Shown one piece after another: positions 51,455 to 61,683 of a stretch of 64,000 nt of DNA. Location: contig NZ_JAMTCF010000003.1 in assembly GCF_024171695.1 (NCBI RefSeq), forward strand, positions 47,548 through 111,547, read 5' to 3'. The first letter of the stretch is position 1. Every line of letters begins with the position of its first letter. The notes under the pieces are model-generated. The model searched no databases, was not told the DNA's origin, and saw nothing but the letters and a program-made list of their open reading frames with translations. The stretch is from Actinosynnema pretiosum (GTDB taxonomy: Bacteria > Actinomycetota > Actinomycetes > Mycobacteriales > Pseudonocardiaceae). The translations under genes and the position numbers were made by a program.

Positions 51455-54400
51455 TCACCCGATGCGGTAGGCCCGGATGGCGGTCTGCCCGAACGCGGTC
51501 CCGTCGGCGGCCTCGGCGGCCACGCGCAGCGAGACCCACCCGGACGCCGGGTTGGGCACGGTGGCGACGCCGTCCGCCACCGGGACCGCCGTCCAGGTCG
51601 CACCGTCGTCGAACGACGCGCTCACGGTGGTCGTGGTGAACGGCCCGGTCGCCTCCAGCGGCACGGGGAACGCGCCCGCCGGGGCGTTCCCGGAGCGGTC
51701 CAGCTCGGGCGCGAACCGGACCACGTGCAGCGGCAGCTCCACCGGTGCGGTGGCGGTGTCGCTGCGGAACGTCCAGGTCGCGCTCACCGCGCGGCCGAAC
51801 TCCAGCACCGAGTCGCGCTCGTACGACGCCTCCAGCCGGAACTCCGCCTCGCCGGGCGCGACGTCGAACCAGCCGTAGCCGGGCTGGGTCGTCTCGCCGA
51901 CGAGCACGCCGTCGCGGTGCAGCGCCGTGCGAGCGGTCTTGTGCTGGGTCTGGCCCCGGTTGCCCTCGGAGTCGTCGAACAGGGGGGCCGCGACGTCGAT
52001 CGAGTCACCCGTGCGGGTGGCGGACGCGCGCGCCGAGGGGCCGTTCACCGGGGTGCCCATCCGCTCCCGGTAGACCTGCCCCGGCAGGTAGTCGCGCAGG
52101 TCGGAGCGGTAGTCGCCCTCGCTCCCCCACTCGCCCCGCGTGTGGTCCCACTGCCAGCGCGCCTCGGTGTTCACCCGGTTGATCACCCGGCCGGAGGGCG
52201 GCACGCGGTCGAGGACGGCGCCGTTCTGGAGGTCGCCGACGTAGGCCCAGCCGCCGTGCAGGAACTCGACGCCGTCCGGGACGACGCCGAAGTCGGTGCG
52301 CACCTCGGCGAGGTCCTGCGCGGTGAAGGTCCGGTCGACGGCGTCCACCATCCCGTCCTCGACCCAGGCGAGCCGGTAGTGCACCGCCGCGTCGTCCACC
52401 GGGTCCGCGTCGTACTGGAACTGGAGGTGCGTCTTGAGCGAGCCCTCGGGCGGGGCCTGGCCGACCTGCGCGAACCGCAGGCCCTGGGCGTCCGTCATCG
52501 TGCCGTGCTCGAACCGGCGGCCGTCGTGCTCGCGGTTCGTCGTGGCGAAGACGTACCCCTGCCTCGCGGACGGGTCGGGCAGGTCGACGTCCACGACCGG
52601 CGCCGTCCTGAGGTCGGCGGTGACCGTGGCCGGGCCGGTCACCTCCAGCTCGGGCCGGACCACCGCGCCGATGACGGCCGACCGGTCGGGGCTGTGGAAC
52701 GTGGTGCCCACCAGGTAGTGGCCGGGTCGCAGCGCCACCGTCGCGGGCTCGGACAGCGTCCGGTACTCGCTGGCGCCACCCGACAGGCTGATGATCAGCA
52801 GGCTGCCCTCGGTGTGCTGCGCGCCGTCGAGCCCGAGGCTCTCGAACGTGACGTCGTAGAGCTCGGGCGCCCGGTGCAGGCCGACCGGGACGCGCAGCGA
52901 GGTGCCCGCGACGACCCAGGCGCTGAACGAGCCGTCCGCCGCGCCGACCCTGGAGTCGCCGGTGACGGTCGCCGTGCCGGTGCCGCCCGAGGGGATGGTG
53001 AGCTGGGCGGGGCTGACGGTGAACATGCCTGCGGGCGCGGTGGTCTCGACGGCCAGGCCCAGCGTGACCGGATCGGCGCCGGTGTTGCGGTAGGTGATCT
53101 CACGCGTCACGGGGACGTCGTCGTCGTGCGGCCACGCCTGCGAGCCGAGCGCGACGGACGCCGGTTCGGCGGTGACGTCGGCGGTGAGCGCGGCGGCGAG
53201 GTCGACCCGGCCCACGCCCTGCTGGTACGGCGTCAGCGCGGGGTTGCGCTTGGCGGACGCCATGAGCGCGGCCTTGATCCGCTGCCCGCTCCACTCGGGG
53301 TGCTGCTGCTTGAGCAGCGCGGCGGCCCCGGCCACGTGGGGCGCGGCCATCGAGGTCCCGGACAGGGCCACGTGGTCCTGGCCGACGGGCGTGCCGATGG
53401 CGCCCGAGCCGGACCTGGCGGCCACGACGTCGACGCCCGGCGCGGTGAGGTCGGGCTTGACCGAGCCGTCCGGGAGCGGGCCCCGGCTGGAGAAGCGGGC
53501 CAGCGCGTCGTTCCGGTCCACCGCGCCCACGGTGAGGGCCGAGGCCGCGCTGCCCGGTGAGCCCACCGTGCCGTCGGAGTAGTTGTTGCCCGCGGAGATC
53601 ACGAACAGCGGGCCGTCCCCGGCGGACAGCGCGTCGACCGCCTGCTCCAGCGGGTCGTCCTCGGGCGTGTCCTCGCCGCCCAGGCTGAGGTTGACCACGT
53701 CGGCGCCCTGGTCGACGGCCCACCGCATCCCGGCGAGGATGGCCGACTCGGGGCAGCCCCTGGTCGTGCAGACCTTGCCCGCGAGGATCCGCGCGTCGGG
53801 CGCGACGCCCCGGTACCGCTCGTCGGTGCTCGCGATGCTCGCGGCGACGTGCGTGCCGTGGCCGACGAGGTCGGTCGCGTCCGGGTCGTCGGTGAAGTTG
53901 GCCTCGGCGCTCACCCGACCGGCGAGGTCGGGGTGCGCGCCGTCGACGCCGGAGTCGAGCACGGCGACGTTCACGCCCGCGCCGGTGTGCCCGGCCTGCC
54001 AGGCGGCGGGGGCGCCGATCTGCGCGGTGCTGCGGTCCAGCGCGGGCTTGCGCAGGCCGTCGAGCCAGACCTTCTCGACGGCCGGGTCGGCCAGGAGCGA
54101 GGCGAACACCCCGCCCGCGCCCGCCTTGGGGCTGCTGGCCGCGAACGACCTGACCTCGGGGAGGTCCTCGGTGACGCGCAGCCCGGACGCGCGGCCCGCC
54201 GCCGAGCCGCCGTCCCGGTGCGTGACGATCAGCGGCACCGAGTCGCGGCGCGCGTCGTCGTACCCGGCCTCGACCAGCGCGGTCACGTCGAACAGCCGCA
54301 GGTCCAGCTTCCCGCTCGCGACGGCGCTCGCCGCGTCGGCCGGGACGACGTGCACCCGCCCGTCCTGCTGGAAGCGCTCCACGCCGATCTTCTCGCGGCC

Positions 54401-54595
54401 GGGTCCGGGGATCAGCCCCTGCACCCGGTCGCCCACCAGCCGCACCCGGTCACCGGTGACCAGGGTGACCTCCCCGGCCGCGCCACCTGCCTCGGGCGCG
54501 CCGGACGGCGCTCCCAGCGCCACCGGCGCCGCGATCAGTGTGGCGGTGACCGCCGCGACCGCCAGCGCGGCGTGTTCTCGTCGTCGAAGTCCCAC
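51455..54595 (-). CDS. Secreted subtilisin-like (S8) protease, tandem copy 1
   Basis: A 1046-residue exported serine protease. It has a signal peptide (about 1-29), a propeptide (about 30-190) and a catalytic domain with VAVLDSGVDGAHPD (Asp), GHGTHVAASIAS (His), SAGNN (oxyanion Asn) and LSGTSMAAPHVAG (Ser). About 600 residues of beta-rich C-terminal domains follow. All triad residues are present. The GTG start has GGAGG eight bases upstream. The next gene upstream is a close paralogue in the same direction. It probably degrades extracellular protein. Confidence 0.93.
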   Translation of the reverse strand: MGLRRREHAALAVAAVTATLIAAPVALGAPSGAPEAGGAAGEVTLVTGDRVRLVGDRVQGLIPGPGREKIGVERFQQDGRVHVVPADAASAVASGKLDLRLFDVTALVEAGYDDARRDSVPLIVTHRDGGSAAGRASGLRVTEDLPEVRSFAASSPKAGAGGVFASLLADPAVEKVWLDGLRKPALDRSTAQIGAPAAWQAGHTGAGVNVAVLDSGVDGAHPDLAGRVSAEANFTDDPDATDLVGHGTHVAASIASTDERYRGVAPDARILAGKVCTTRGCPESAILAGMRWAVDQGADVVNLSLGGEDTPEDDPLEQAVDALSAGDGPLFVISAGNNYSDGTVGSPGSAASALTVGAVDRNDALARFSSRGPLPDGSVKPDLTAPGVDVVAARSGSGAIGTPVGQDHVALSGTSMAAPHVAGAAALLKQQHPEWSGQRIKAALMASAKRNPALTPYQQGVGRVDLAAALTADVTAEPASVALGSQAWPHDDDVPVTREITYRNTGADPVTLGLAVETTAPAGMFTVSPAQLTIPSGGTGTATVTGDSRVGAADGSFSAWVVAGTSLRVPVGLHRAPELYDVTFESLGLDGAQHTEGSLLIISLSGGASEYRTLSEPATVALRPGHYLVGTTFHSPDRSAVIGAVVRPELEVTGPATVTADLRTAPVVDVDLPDPSARQGYVFATTNREHDGRRFEHGTMTDAQGLRFAQVGQAPPEGSLKTHLQFQYDADPVDDAAVHYRLAWVEDGMVDAVDRTFTAQDLAEVRTDFGVVPDGVEFLHGGWAYVGDLQNGAVLDRVPPSGRVINRVNTEARWQWDHTRGEWGSEGDYRSDLRDYLPGQVYRERMGTPVNGPSARASATRTGDSIDVAAPLFDDSEGNRGQTQHKTARTALHRDGVLVGETTQPGYGWFDVAPGEAEFRLEASYERDSVLEFGRAVSATWTFRSDTATAPVELPLHVVRFAPELDRSGNAPAGAFPVPLEATGPFTTTTVSASFDDGATWTAVPVADGVATVPNPASGWVSLRVAAEAADGTAFGQTAIRAYRIG

Positions 54596-54733
54596 TCAGG
54601 ACACCTCCGCTGAACCCTCATGTGCCCAGTGCACGGGACCGGGTATAGCGATCCGGCTCCGCTGGGTGCCGGATCGCGGACGGGGGTTGCTTCGGCCCCG
54701 AATCAACCGCGCGCGGGCCCGGCCGGGGCTGGT

Positions 54734-54760
54734 GGGGGACGCCGTCGGACGACGTCCCCC
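54734..54760. terminator. Hairpin after protease 2
   Basis: GGGGGACG pairs with CGTCCCCC around 11 bases; this is the paralogous copy of 51420-51446. It lies nine bases after the stop of the second protease and may separate the two transcripts. Confidence 0.6.
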
Positions 54761-54768
54761 ACCTCCGG

Positions 54769-57700
54769 TCACCCGATGCGGTAGGCCCGGATGGCGGTCT
54801 GCCCGAACGCGGTCCCGTCAGCGCTCTCGGCGGCCACGCGCAGCGAGACCCACCCGGACGCCGGGTTGGGCACCGTCGCGACGCCGTTCACGACCGGGAC
54901 CGCCGTCCAGGTCGCGCCGTCGTCGAACGACGCGTCCGCGGTGGTCGTGGCGAACGGTCGGGTCGCGTCCAGCGGGACGGCGAACGGACCGGGGGGCGCG
55001 GTGCCCGCGCGGTCCAGCTCGGGCGCGAACCGGACCACGCCCAGCGGCAGCGCCGTCGGGGTGGCGGTGGTCCCGGAGCGGAACGTCCAGCTCGCGCTCA
55101 GGGCGCTGCCGAACTCCAGCACCGAGTCGCGCTCGTAGGACGCCTCCACCCGGAACTCGGCCTCACCGGGCGCGACCTCGAACCGGCCGTGGCCGGCGTC
55201 CTCGGTCTCGCCGACGAGCACGCCGTCGCGGTGCAGGGCCGTGCGGGCGGACTTGAACTGCGAGCTGCCGTAGTTGCCTTGGGCGTCGTCGAACAGGGGG
55301 ACGTCGACCTCGATCGAGTCACCGGTTCGGGTGGCGGAGACGCGCCCGGAGGGGCCGTGGACCGGGGTGCCCATCCGCTCCCGGTAGGTCTTCCCCGGCT
55401 GGTACTCGCGCTGCCCGGTGACGTACCGGCGCTCGCTCCCCCGCTGCCCCTGCCAGTGCTCCCAGTCCCACCGCGCCTCGGTGTTCACCCGGTCGACCAC
55501 CTGCCCGGAGGGCGGCACCGGGCGCAGCAGGATGCCGCTGCCGAGGCCGCCCGCGCGGGCGTAGGCGCCGTGCCAGAACCCGACGCCCGCAGGCGCGGGG
55601 CCGAACTCGGTGCGCACCTCGGCGAGGTCCTGCGCGGTGAAGGTCCGGTCGACGGCGTCCACCAGCCCGTCCTCGACCCACGCGAGCCGGTAACGCGCCT
55701 CGGCGCCGTCCACCGGGTCGGCGCCGTACTCGTGCTCGAAGAGCGTCTTGAGCGCGCCCTCGGGCGGGGCCTGGCCCACCTGCGCGAACCGCAGGCCCTC
55801 GCCGATCATCGACGTGCCGTAGCCGTACCGGACGCCGTCGAACCAGTGGTTCGTGCCGGTGGAGGCGAAGTCGAGCCTGGCCGACGGGTCGGGCAGGTCG
55901 ACGTCCACGAGCGGCGCCGTCCTGAGGTCGGTGGTGACCGTGGCCGGGCCGGTCACCACCAGGTCCGGCCGGACCACCGAGGCCGTGATGGACCCGCTGG
56001 GTCGGTAGAACGCCGTGCCCACCAGGTAGTGGCCGGGCGGCAGCGTCACCGTCGTGGACTCGGAGAGGGCCAGGTAGTGGTGGGTGCTGTTCGACATCCC
56101 CAGGATCGAGATGGTGCCGTCCGGGTGCGGCGCGCCGTCGAGCCCGAGAGTCTCGAACGTGACGTCGTGGACCTCCTCGCCCCGGTTCAGGCCGACCGGG
56201 ACGCGCGGCCCTGAGCCCGCGACGACCCAGGCGCTGAACGAGCCGTCCGCCGTGCCGACGCGCGGGTCACCGGTGACGGTCGCCGTGCCGGTGCCGCCCG
56301 AGGAGATGGTGAGCTGGGCGGGGCTGACGGTGAACATGCCCGACGGCGCGGTGGTCTCGACGCTCAGGTCGAGCGTGACCGGGGCGCTGCCGCTGTTGCG
56401 GTAGGTGAGCTCGCGGGTCACCGGGACGTCGTCGTCGTGCGGCCACGCCTGCGAGCCGAGCGCGACGGACGACGGTTCGGCGATGACGTCGGCGGTGATC
56501 GCGGCGGCGAGGTCGACCCGGCCCACGCCCTGCTCGTACGGCGTCAGCGCCGGGTTGTGCTTGGCGGACGCCATGAGCGTGGCCTTGATCCGCTGCCCGT
56601 TCCAGTCGGGGTGCTGCTGCTTGAGCAGCGCGGCGGCCCCGGCGACGTGCGGGGTGGCCATCGAGGTGCCCGACATCGCGACGTGGTCCTCGTCGACGGG
56701 CGTGCCGATGACGCCTGCGGCTGCCTTGGCCGCCACGACGTCGACGCCCGGCGCGGTGAGGTCGGGCTTGACCGCGCCGTCGTCCAGGCGCGGCCCCCGG
56801 CTGGAGAAGTCGGCCAGCGCGTCCTCGCGGTCCACCGCGCCGACGGTGAGGGCCGCGTCCGCGCTGCCCGGCGAGTTCACCGAGCCGTCCAGCCAGTCGT
56901 TGCCCGCGGCGACCACGAACAGCGGGCCGTCACCGGCGGACAGCGCGTCGACCGCGCCCTCCAGCGGGTCGACGCCGGGCGCGTCCGGTCCGCCCAGGCT
57001 GAGGTTGACCACGTCCGCGCCCTGGTCGACGGCCCACTGCATCCCGGCCAGGATCGCGGAGTCCGGGCAGCCCCAGGTCGTGCAGACCTTGCCCGCGAGG
57101 ATCTCCGCGTCCGGCGCGACGCCCCGGTACCGCTCGTCGGTGCTCGCGATGGTCGCGGCGACGTGCGTGCCGTGGCCGACGGTGTCGGTGCTGTCGGCCT
57201 CGTCGGTGAAGTCGGCCTCGGCGCTCACCCGGCCCACGAGGTCGGGGTGCGCGCCGTCGACGCCGCTGTCCAGCACGGCGACCTTCACCCCGGCGCCGGT
57301 CAGCCCGGCCTGCCAGGCGGCGGGGGCGCCGATCTGCGCGGTGCTGCGGTCCAGCGCGGGCTTGCGCAGCCCGTCGAGCCACACCTTCTCCACGGCCGGG
57401 TCGGACACGAGCGCCTGGAACACCTCGCCCGCGTCCGCCTTGGGGCTGCGCGCCGCGAACGACCGCACCGCGGGCAGGTCCGAGGTGACCCGCAGCCCGG
57501 ACGTGCGCCGCGCCGCCGCGCCGCCGTCCCGGTGCGTCACGATCAGCGGCACCGAGTCGCGCCGCGCGTCGTCGTACCCCGACTCGACCAGCGCGGTCAC
57601 GTCGAACAACCGCAGGTCCAGCTTGCCCCCGGCTACGGCGGGGGCCGCGTCGGCGGGGATGACGTAGGCGTGCCCGTCGCGCTCGAAGCGCTCCGCCCCG

Positions 57701-57918
57701 ACCTCCGCGCGGCCGGGTCCGGGGAGCAGCGCCCGCACCCGGCCGTTCTCCAACCGCACCCGGTCGCCGGTCACCAGGGTGACCTCGCCGGTGGCGCCCT
57801 CCGGCTCGGGCGCGCCGGACGGCGCTCCCAGCGCGACGGGCGCCATCGGCGCCGCGACCAACCCCGCGGTGATCACCGCGACCGCCAGGGCAGCGTGCTC
57901 TCTTCGTCGAAGACCCAC
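54769..57918 (-). CDS. Secreted subtilisin-like (S8) protease, tandem copy 2
   Basis: A 1049-residue paralogue of the preceding protease with the same start (MGLRRREHAALAVA), the same catalytic motifs (VAVLDSGVDGAHPD, GHGTHVAATIAS, MSGTSMATPHVAG) and the same C-terminal architecture. Identity looks highest in the catalytic part and the last 80 residues. It is lowest in the middle of the C-terminal region, where substrate choice may differ. The duplicated unit includes the ribosome site and the terminator hairpin. Both copies look intact. Confidence 0.93.
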   Translation of the reverse strand: MGLRRREHAALAVAVITAGLVAAPMAPVALGAPSGAPEPEGATGEVTLVTGDRVRLENGRVRALLPGPGRAEVGAERFERDGHAYVIPADAAPAVAGGKLDLRLFDVTALVESGYDDARRDSVPLIVTHRDGGAAARRTSGLRVTSDLPAVRSFAARSPKADAGEVFQALVSDPAVEKVWLDGLRKPALDRSTAQIGAPAAWQAGLTGAGVKVAVLDSGVDGAHPDLVGRVSAEADFTDEADSTDTVGHGTHVAATIASTDERYRGVAPDAEILAGKVCTTWGCPDSAILAGMQWAVDQGADVVNLSLGGPDAPGVDPLEGAVDALSAGDGPLFVVAAGNDWLDGSVNSPGSADAALTVGAVDREDALADFSSRGPRLDDGAVKPDLTAPGVDVVAAKAAAGVIGTPVDEDHVAMSGTSMATPHVAGAAALLKQQHPDWNGQRIKATLMASAKHNPALTPYEQGVGRVDLAAAITADVIAEPSSVALGSQAWPHDDDVPVTRELTYRNSGSAPVTLDLSVETTAPSGMFTVSPAQLTISSGGTGTATVTGDPRVGTADGSFSAWVVAGSGPRVPVGLNRGEEVHDVTFETLGLDGAPHPDGTISILGMSNSTHHYLALSESTTVTLPPGHYLVGTAFYRPSGSITASVVRPDLVVTGPATVTTDLRTAPLVDVDLPDPSARLDFASTGTNHWFDGVRYGYGTSMIGEGLRFAQVGQAPPEGALKTLFEHEYGADPVDGAEARYRLAWVEDGLVDAVDRTFTAQDLAEVRTEFGPAPAGVGFWHGAYARAGGLGSGILLRPVPPSGQVVDRVNTEARWDWEHWQGQRGSERRYVTGQREYQPGKTYRERMGTPVHGPSGRVSATRTGDSIEVDVPLFDDAQGNYGSSQFKSARTALHRDGVLVGETEDAGHGRFEVAPGEAEFRVEASYERDSVLEFGSALSASWTFRSGTTATPTALPLGVVRFAPELDRAGTAPPGPFAVPLDATRPFATTTADASFDDGATWTAVPVVNGVATVPNPASGWVSLRVAAESADGTAFGQTAIRAYRIG

Positions 57919-58069
57919 TCAGGACACCTCCGCTGTGCCGATCGGCGCGCTCGACGCGCGCCAACAGCTAGAAGCACTCGGGCCCTGTCGGGTTGTCATC
58001 CCCGCAGCGGGTCTCTTCGGGCGGGCGCGGGTCGCCGAACCCCGTCGCCCGCCCGCTGCCGGACGACCG

Positions 58070-61000
58070 TCAGGCGTCGAGCCGGAACTGCTGCGCGGCC
58101 GTTCCCGAGCAGCTCCTGATGCGCAGCTGGGTGGCCTCGGAGCCGTCGAGGCAGCGGCCCGACACCGGGTTGCGCAGGGTTCCGTCCGCCTGGGTCTCCC
58201 AGAGCTGCGACCCGGTCCCGTTGCAGTCCCACAGCTGCACCGGGGTGCCGTCGGCGGTGGCCCCGTGCCGCACGTCCAGGCACTTGCCGAGCGCGCGCAC
58301 GGTCCGGTCGGCGGGCGCGTGCCAGCGCTGGGCGTCGCTGCCGTTGCACTCCCACAGCCGCACGGCGGTGCCGGACGCCGGGTCGGCGTTCGCGACGTCG
58401 GCGCACCGGGCGCCGGGCCCGGTGAGCGGGCCGGGCGGGAAGCGCCAGGCCACGCCGGAGCACGCGGAGAGCCGGGCGCCGGTGGCGTCCAGGCACGTGC
58501 CGGTGGCGCGGTTGGCCAGCTCGCCGGTGGTGCGCAGCACCCAGGTCTGCCCGGCGGAGCCGTCGCAGGCCGCGAACGTCCCGGCCGGGCCGAGGCACTG
58601 GCCGAGCGCGCGGACGGTCCCGCCGGTCGGCGCGCTGATCCGCTGCGCGGCGGACCCGTCGCAGGCGGCGAGCCCGGCGGGCCGGGCGGACAGGCAGCGG
58701 CCGTCCGGTCCGGTGACCCGGCCGGTGGTCGGGTTGCCGGTGGCCGAGCCGGACAGCGCCACGGTGTGCGCCGAGGTGGTGGCCAGCTCCGGGGTGGTGA
58801 CGGTGGTGGTGCGGGTGTTGGTGTTGTAGGACCAGGCCGTCTCGGGCAGGCGGACGCCGTCGACCGCGACGGACGTGGGGGCGGTCGCGCCCGCGAGCCT
58901 GAGCGTGTAGGCCCGGCTGCCCACCGCGCCGGGGTAGTCGCCGGAGCGCGCGCCCACGGTCAGCGTGCGGGTGGCGTCGCGCCAGCTCAGGGCGGTGGTG
59001 GCGGACGCGCCGGAGCGGTGGCCCAGGCCCTCGCCCTCGTCCTCGTAGAGCGAGGTCGTGCCGTCGCCGCCGGAGCCGACGGTCAGGGTGAGCCTGGTCA
59101 GCGGCGACTCGCCCTGATCGTGCACGTAGTCGGTGCGGGTGGTGAGGATGCCGCCGGACCGGACGAGGACGGGCATCTCGGTGGTCGGCGCGGTCAGGGT
59201 GACCTTCGCCGGGCCGGTGTGCCTGGCGCCGGTGAAGTAGTCCGTCCAGGTGCCCGGCGGGATCCAGGCGTCCACCGAGCCGGTGCCGGACGCGGAGTTC
59301 GGCGTGGTGATGGGCGCGACGAGCACGTCGTCGCCGAACAGGTACTGGGCGGGGTGGTTGTAAGCGTCCTCGTGGTCCGGGTAGTTCAGGTACATCGGCC
59401 GGGTGATCGGCACGCCGGTCTTCGCCGCCTGCCTGGCCAGCGAGTAGGTGTGCGGGACGAGCGCCTCGCGCAGCCGCAGGAACTTCAGGCCCGCCTCGGC
59501 GGCGGCGCCGGTGTAGTCCCACGGGAGCCGGTCGCCGTGGTCGGAGTGCAGCCGGTCGATCGGCTGGAACGCGCCGAGCTGCACCCAGCGCGCGTACAGG
59601 TCGTCGGCGAGGTGCTTGCCGTGGAAGCTGCCGATGTCGTGGCTGGTGTTGGACAGGCCCGCCGCGGCGGCGTCCGGGGTGAAGCGCGCGGCGAACGCGA
59701 GCAGCTCCCACGTGCCGGGGGTGTCACCGGTGAAGTGCATCGTGTTGCGGCGCTCCGACCAGGGGCCGAGCGCGTAGTTGGACTGGATGCCGCCCTGCTC
59801 CGCGCCGCCGATCCGGGAGAAGGCGAAACCGCGCAGGCCGCGCGCCTCGGCGTCCTCCGTGTACGCCTGGTTGATCAGGTTGTCGGCGGCGAAGCCCTGG
59901 TCAGACGCCCTGGCCCCGCCGCAGCCGGTGCAGTAGTCGAGCCACCAGGCGCGCACGCCCTGCCGCTCGAACGGCTCGTGCAGGCCGAAGTAGGAGCGCA
60001 GGTGGGCGGGGTTGGACCAGTCCCAGGTGTGGCGGGTGCCGCCCTCGTGCTTCAGCCCGCCCGCGACGCGGTTCGCCTCGGCGAAGGCCGGGTCGTCGCT
60101 CTCGATCGCCGGGTGCACGTTCAGGGAGACGTCGAGCCCCTGCTGCTCGGTCCACTCCAGGAAGCCGTCGGGGTCGGGGAACAGGTTCCGGTCCCAGTTC
60201 CAGCCGTCCCACTTGGCCGGGGACTTCCAGTCGGTGTCGACCACGAGCCAGTCGATCGGGGCGAAGTTCGCGCGGAACGCGGGCAGCAGGGTGTCGCGGT
60301 AGTCCGCGTCCGAGTAGGCGTGGTACCGGGAGTACCAGACGCCGTAGGCGGAGCGCGGCAGCAGCGCGGAGTCGCCGGTCAGCGCGTTCAGGTCGCCGAG
60401 GGCGCGCTTGTGGTCCTTGCCGTACCCGAACAGGTAGCCGTCCTGGTAGGTCTGGTTCCCGTGGCTCGGGCGGGGTCCGGTGGACAGCGGGGTGCGGGTG
60501 TCGTCGAGCAGGTACCAGCCGCCCCGGTTGAGGACGCCGGGGTTCAGCGGGACGGGCACGGTCCTCGGGTTGTCCAGCGACCTGGCCCAGCCGCCGAGGG
60601 CGCTCTTCGGGCCCGCGCCGTAGGCGGTGGTGAGCAGGGTGGTGTCGGCGGTGGGGTGCGCGGCGCCCACGGGGGTCAGCGCGACGGTGTCCAGGTTGAC
60701 GTTGCCGGTGGCGCCGCCGTCCTGCGCGAGGCGCACGGTGCGGGCGCCCGCGCCGACCGTGATGCGGACCGACGCGGTGGACCAGGTGTCCCAGGAGCCG
60801 GTGACCGGGAGCGTCAGCACGGGGCCGGGGACGCCGTCGACCGAGGTGGCGAGGGTGCGGGTGACCTGCTGGCCGTCGCCGCCGACCGCGTTGGCGTAGC
60901 GCACGGACAGCTGGTAGTCCCCGGCGCCGGGAACGCCCGAGATCCGGTGGGTCAGGCTCGCGCCCGCGCCGGTGAAGCCCGCGAGGAACCCGGAGCCGGA

Positions 61001-61456
61001 GTGGCCGACGTGGTCGTAGGCGGCCGAGGCGGCGCCGCCGAACAGGCCGTTCTCCGCCTCGCAGGCCGTGCCGAACGCGCAGTGGGACGGGAAGGCGGGC
61101 GCGCCCGTGCCCACCGGGGTGGTGACGGTGGTGTTGGCGGAGGTGAACGGGCCGCTGCCGCGCTTGTAGCGCAGGGTCAGGGCGGAGGTGCGGATCTCGC
61201 GGTACTGCCCGGAGACCGTCGTCGTGTACTGCGGGGTCGGGAAGCGCCGGTTGAGCGCGTTGAACGTGGGGGCGTCGGTGAACGCGCCGTCGCCCGCGTG
61301 CTCCAGGCGGATCAGGGTCGGGCTGAGCACCTGGAAGCGGGCGGCGCCGTCCACGATCGTGCCGGTCGCGGCTTCGGCTGTCGGCGGGTCCAGCGCGGCG
61401 GTGCCCGCGAGGGCGGCGCCGAGCGCCAGGACGGCGGCGAGGAGCGGACGCGGCAT
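58070..61456 (-). CDS. Secreted GH31 glycosidase with CBM35-like and ricin-B lectin domains
   Basis: An exported 1128-residue enzyme. It has a signal peptide (1-29) and an N-terminal GH31 beta domain interrupted by a CBM35-like module (about 90-230, with EAENGLFGGA and SVRYANA). The catalytic barrel has WLVVDTDWKSPAKWDGWNW, a WWLDYCTG nucleophile region and FTGDTPGTW as the acid/base region. The C-terminal 310 residues hold two ricin-B trefoils, each with Cys-containing QxW-type repeats. GH31 enzymes cut alpha-glucosides or alpha-xylosides; the linkage is not predictable. The ATG follows a GGGGGC stretch. Confidence 0.9.
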   Translation of the reverse strand: MPRPLLAAVLALGAALAGTAALDPPTAEAATGTIVDGAARFQVLSPTLIRLEHAGDGAFTDAPTFNALNRRFPTPQYTTTVSGQYREIRTSALTLRYKRGSGPFTSANTTVTTPVGTGAPAFPSHCAFGTACEAENGLFGGAASAAYDHVGHSGSGFLAGFTGAGASLTHRISGVPGAGDYQLSVRYANAVGGDGQQVTRTLATSVDGVPGPVLTLPVTGSWDTWSTASVRITVGAGARTVRLAQDGGATGNVNLDTVALTPVGAAHPTADTTLLTTAYGAGPKSALGGWARSLDNPRTVPVPLNPGVLNRGGWYLLDDTRTPLSTGPRPSHGNQTYQDGYLFGYGKDHKRALGDLNALTGDSALLPRSAYGVWYSRYHAYSDADYRDTLLPAFRANFAPIDWLVVDTDWKSPAKWDGWNWDRNLFPDPDGFLEWTEQQGLDVSLNVHPAIESDDPAFAEANRVAGGLKHEGGTRHTWDWSNPAHLRSYFGLHEPFERQGVRAWWLDYCTGCGGARASDQGFAADNLINQAYTEDAEARGLRGFAFSRIGGAEQGGIQSNYALGPWSERRNTMHFTGDTPGTWELLAFAARFTPDAAAAGLSNTSHDIGSFHGKHLADDLYARWVQLGAFQPIDRLHSDHGDRLPWDYTGAAAEAGLKFLRLREALVPHTYSLARQAAKTGVPITRPMYLNYPDHEDAYNHPAQYLFGDDVLVAPITTPNSASGTGSVDAWIPPGTWTDYFTGARHTGPAKVTLTAPTTEMPVLVRSGGILTTRTDYVHDQGESPLTRLTLTVGSGGDGTTSLYEDEGEGLGHRSGASATTALSWRDATRTLTVGARSGDYPGAVGSRAYTLRLAGATAPTSVAVDGVRLPETAWSYNTNTRTTTVTTPELATTSAHTVALSGSATGNPTTGRVTGPDGRCLSARPAGLAACDGSAAQRISAPTGGTVRALGQCLGPAGTFAACDGSAGQTWVLRTTGELANRATGTCLDATGARLSACSGVAWRFPPGPLTGPGARCADVANADPASGTAVRLWECNGSDAQRWHAPADRTVRALGKCLDVRHGATADGTPVQLWDCNGTGSQLWETQADGTLRNPVSGRCLDGSEATQLRIRSCSGTAAQQFRLDA

Positions 61457-61683
61457 GGTGCCCCCAGGGGGTTCGTCGGTGAACCGGCTCAGGTCGCCTC
61501 CGAACCTGGCCGTTGTCCGCCGGACAGCGCCAGCCCCTGGGCGGCGGAACACTTCGGGCGTTCGCGGGAGCGCTCTCACGGGGCCGCGCCAGCCGGGCGG
61601 AGCGCCTGCGCCATTCCCGTTCGGGTGGAAGATCAGGGGGGTGGCGTGCCGGGACGCCCCGGTGGTGGTGACACGATGACGCG

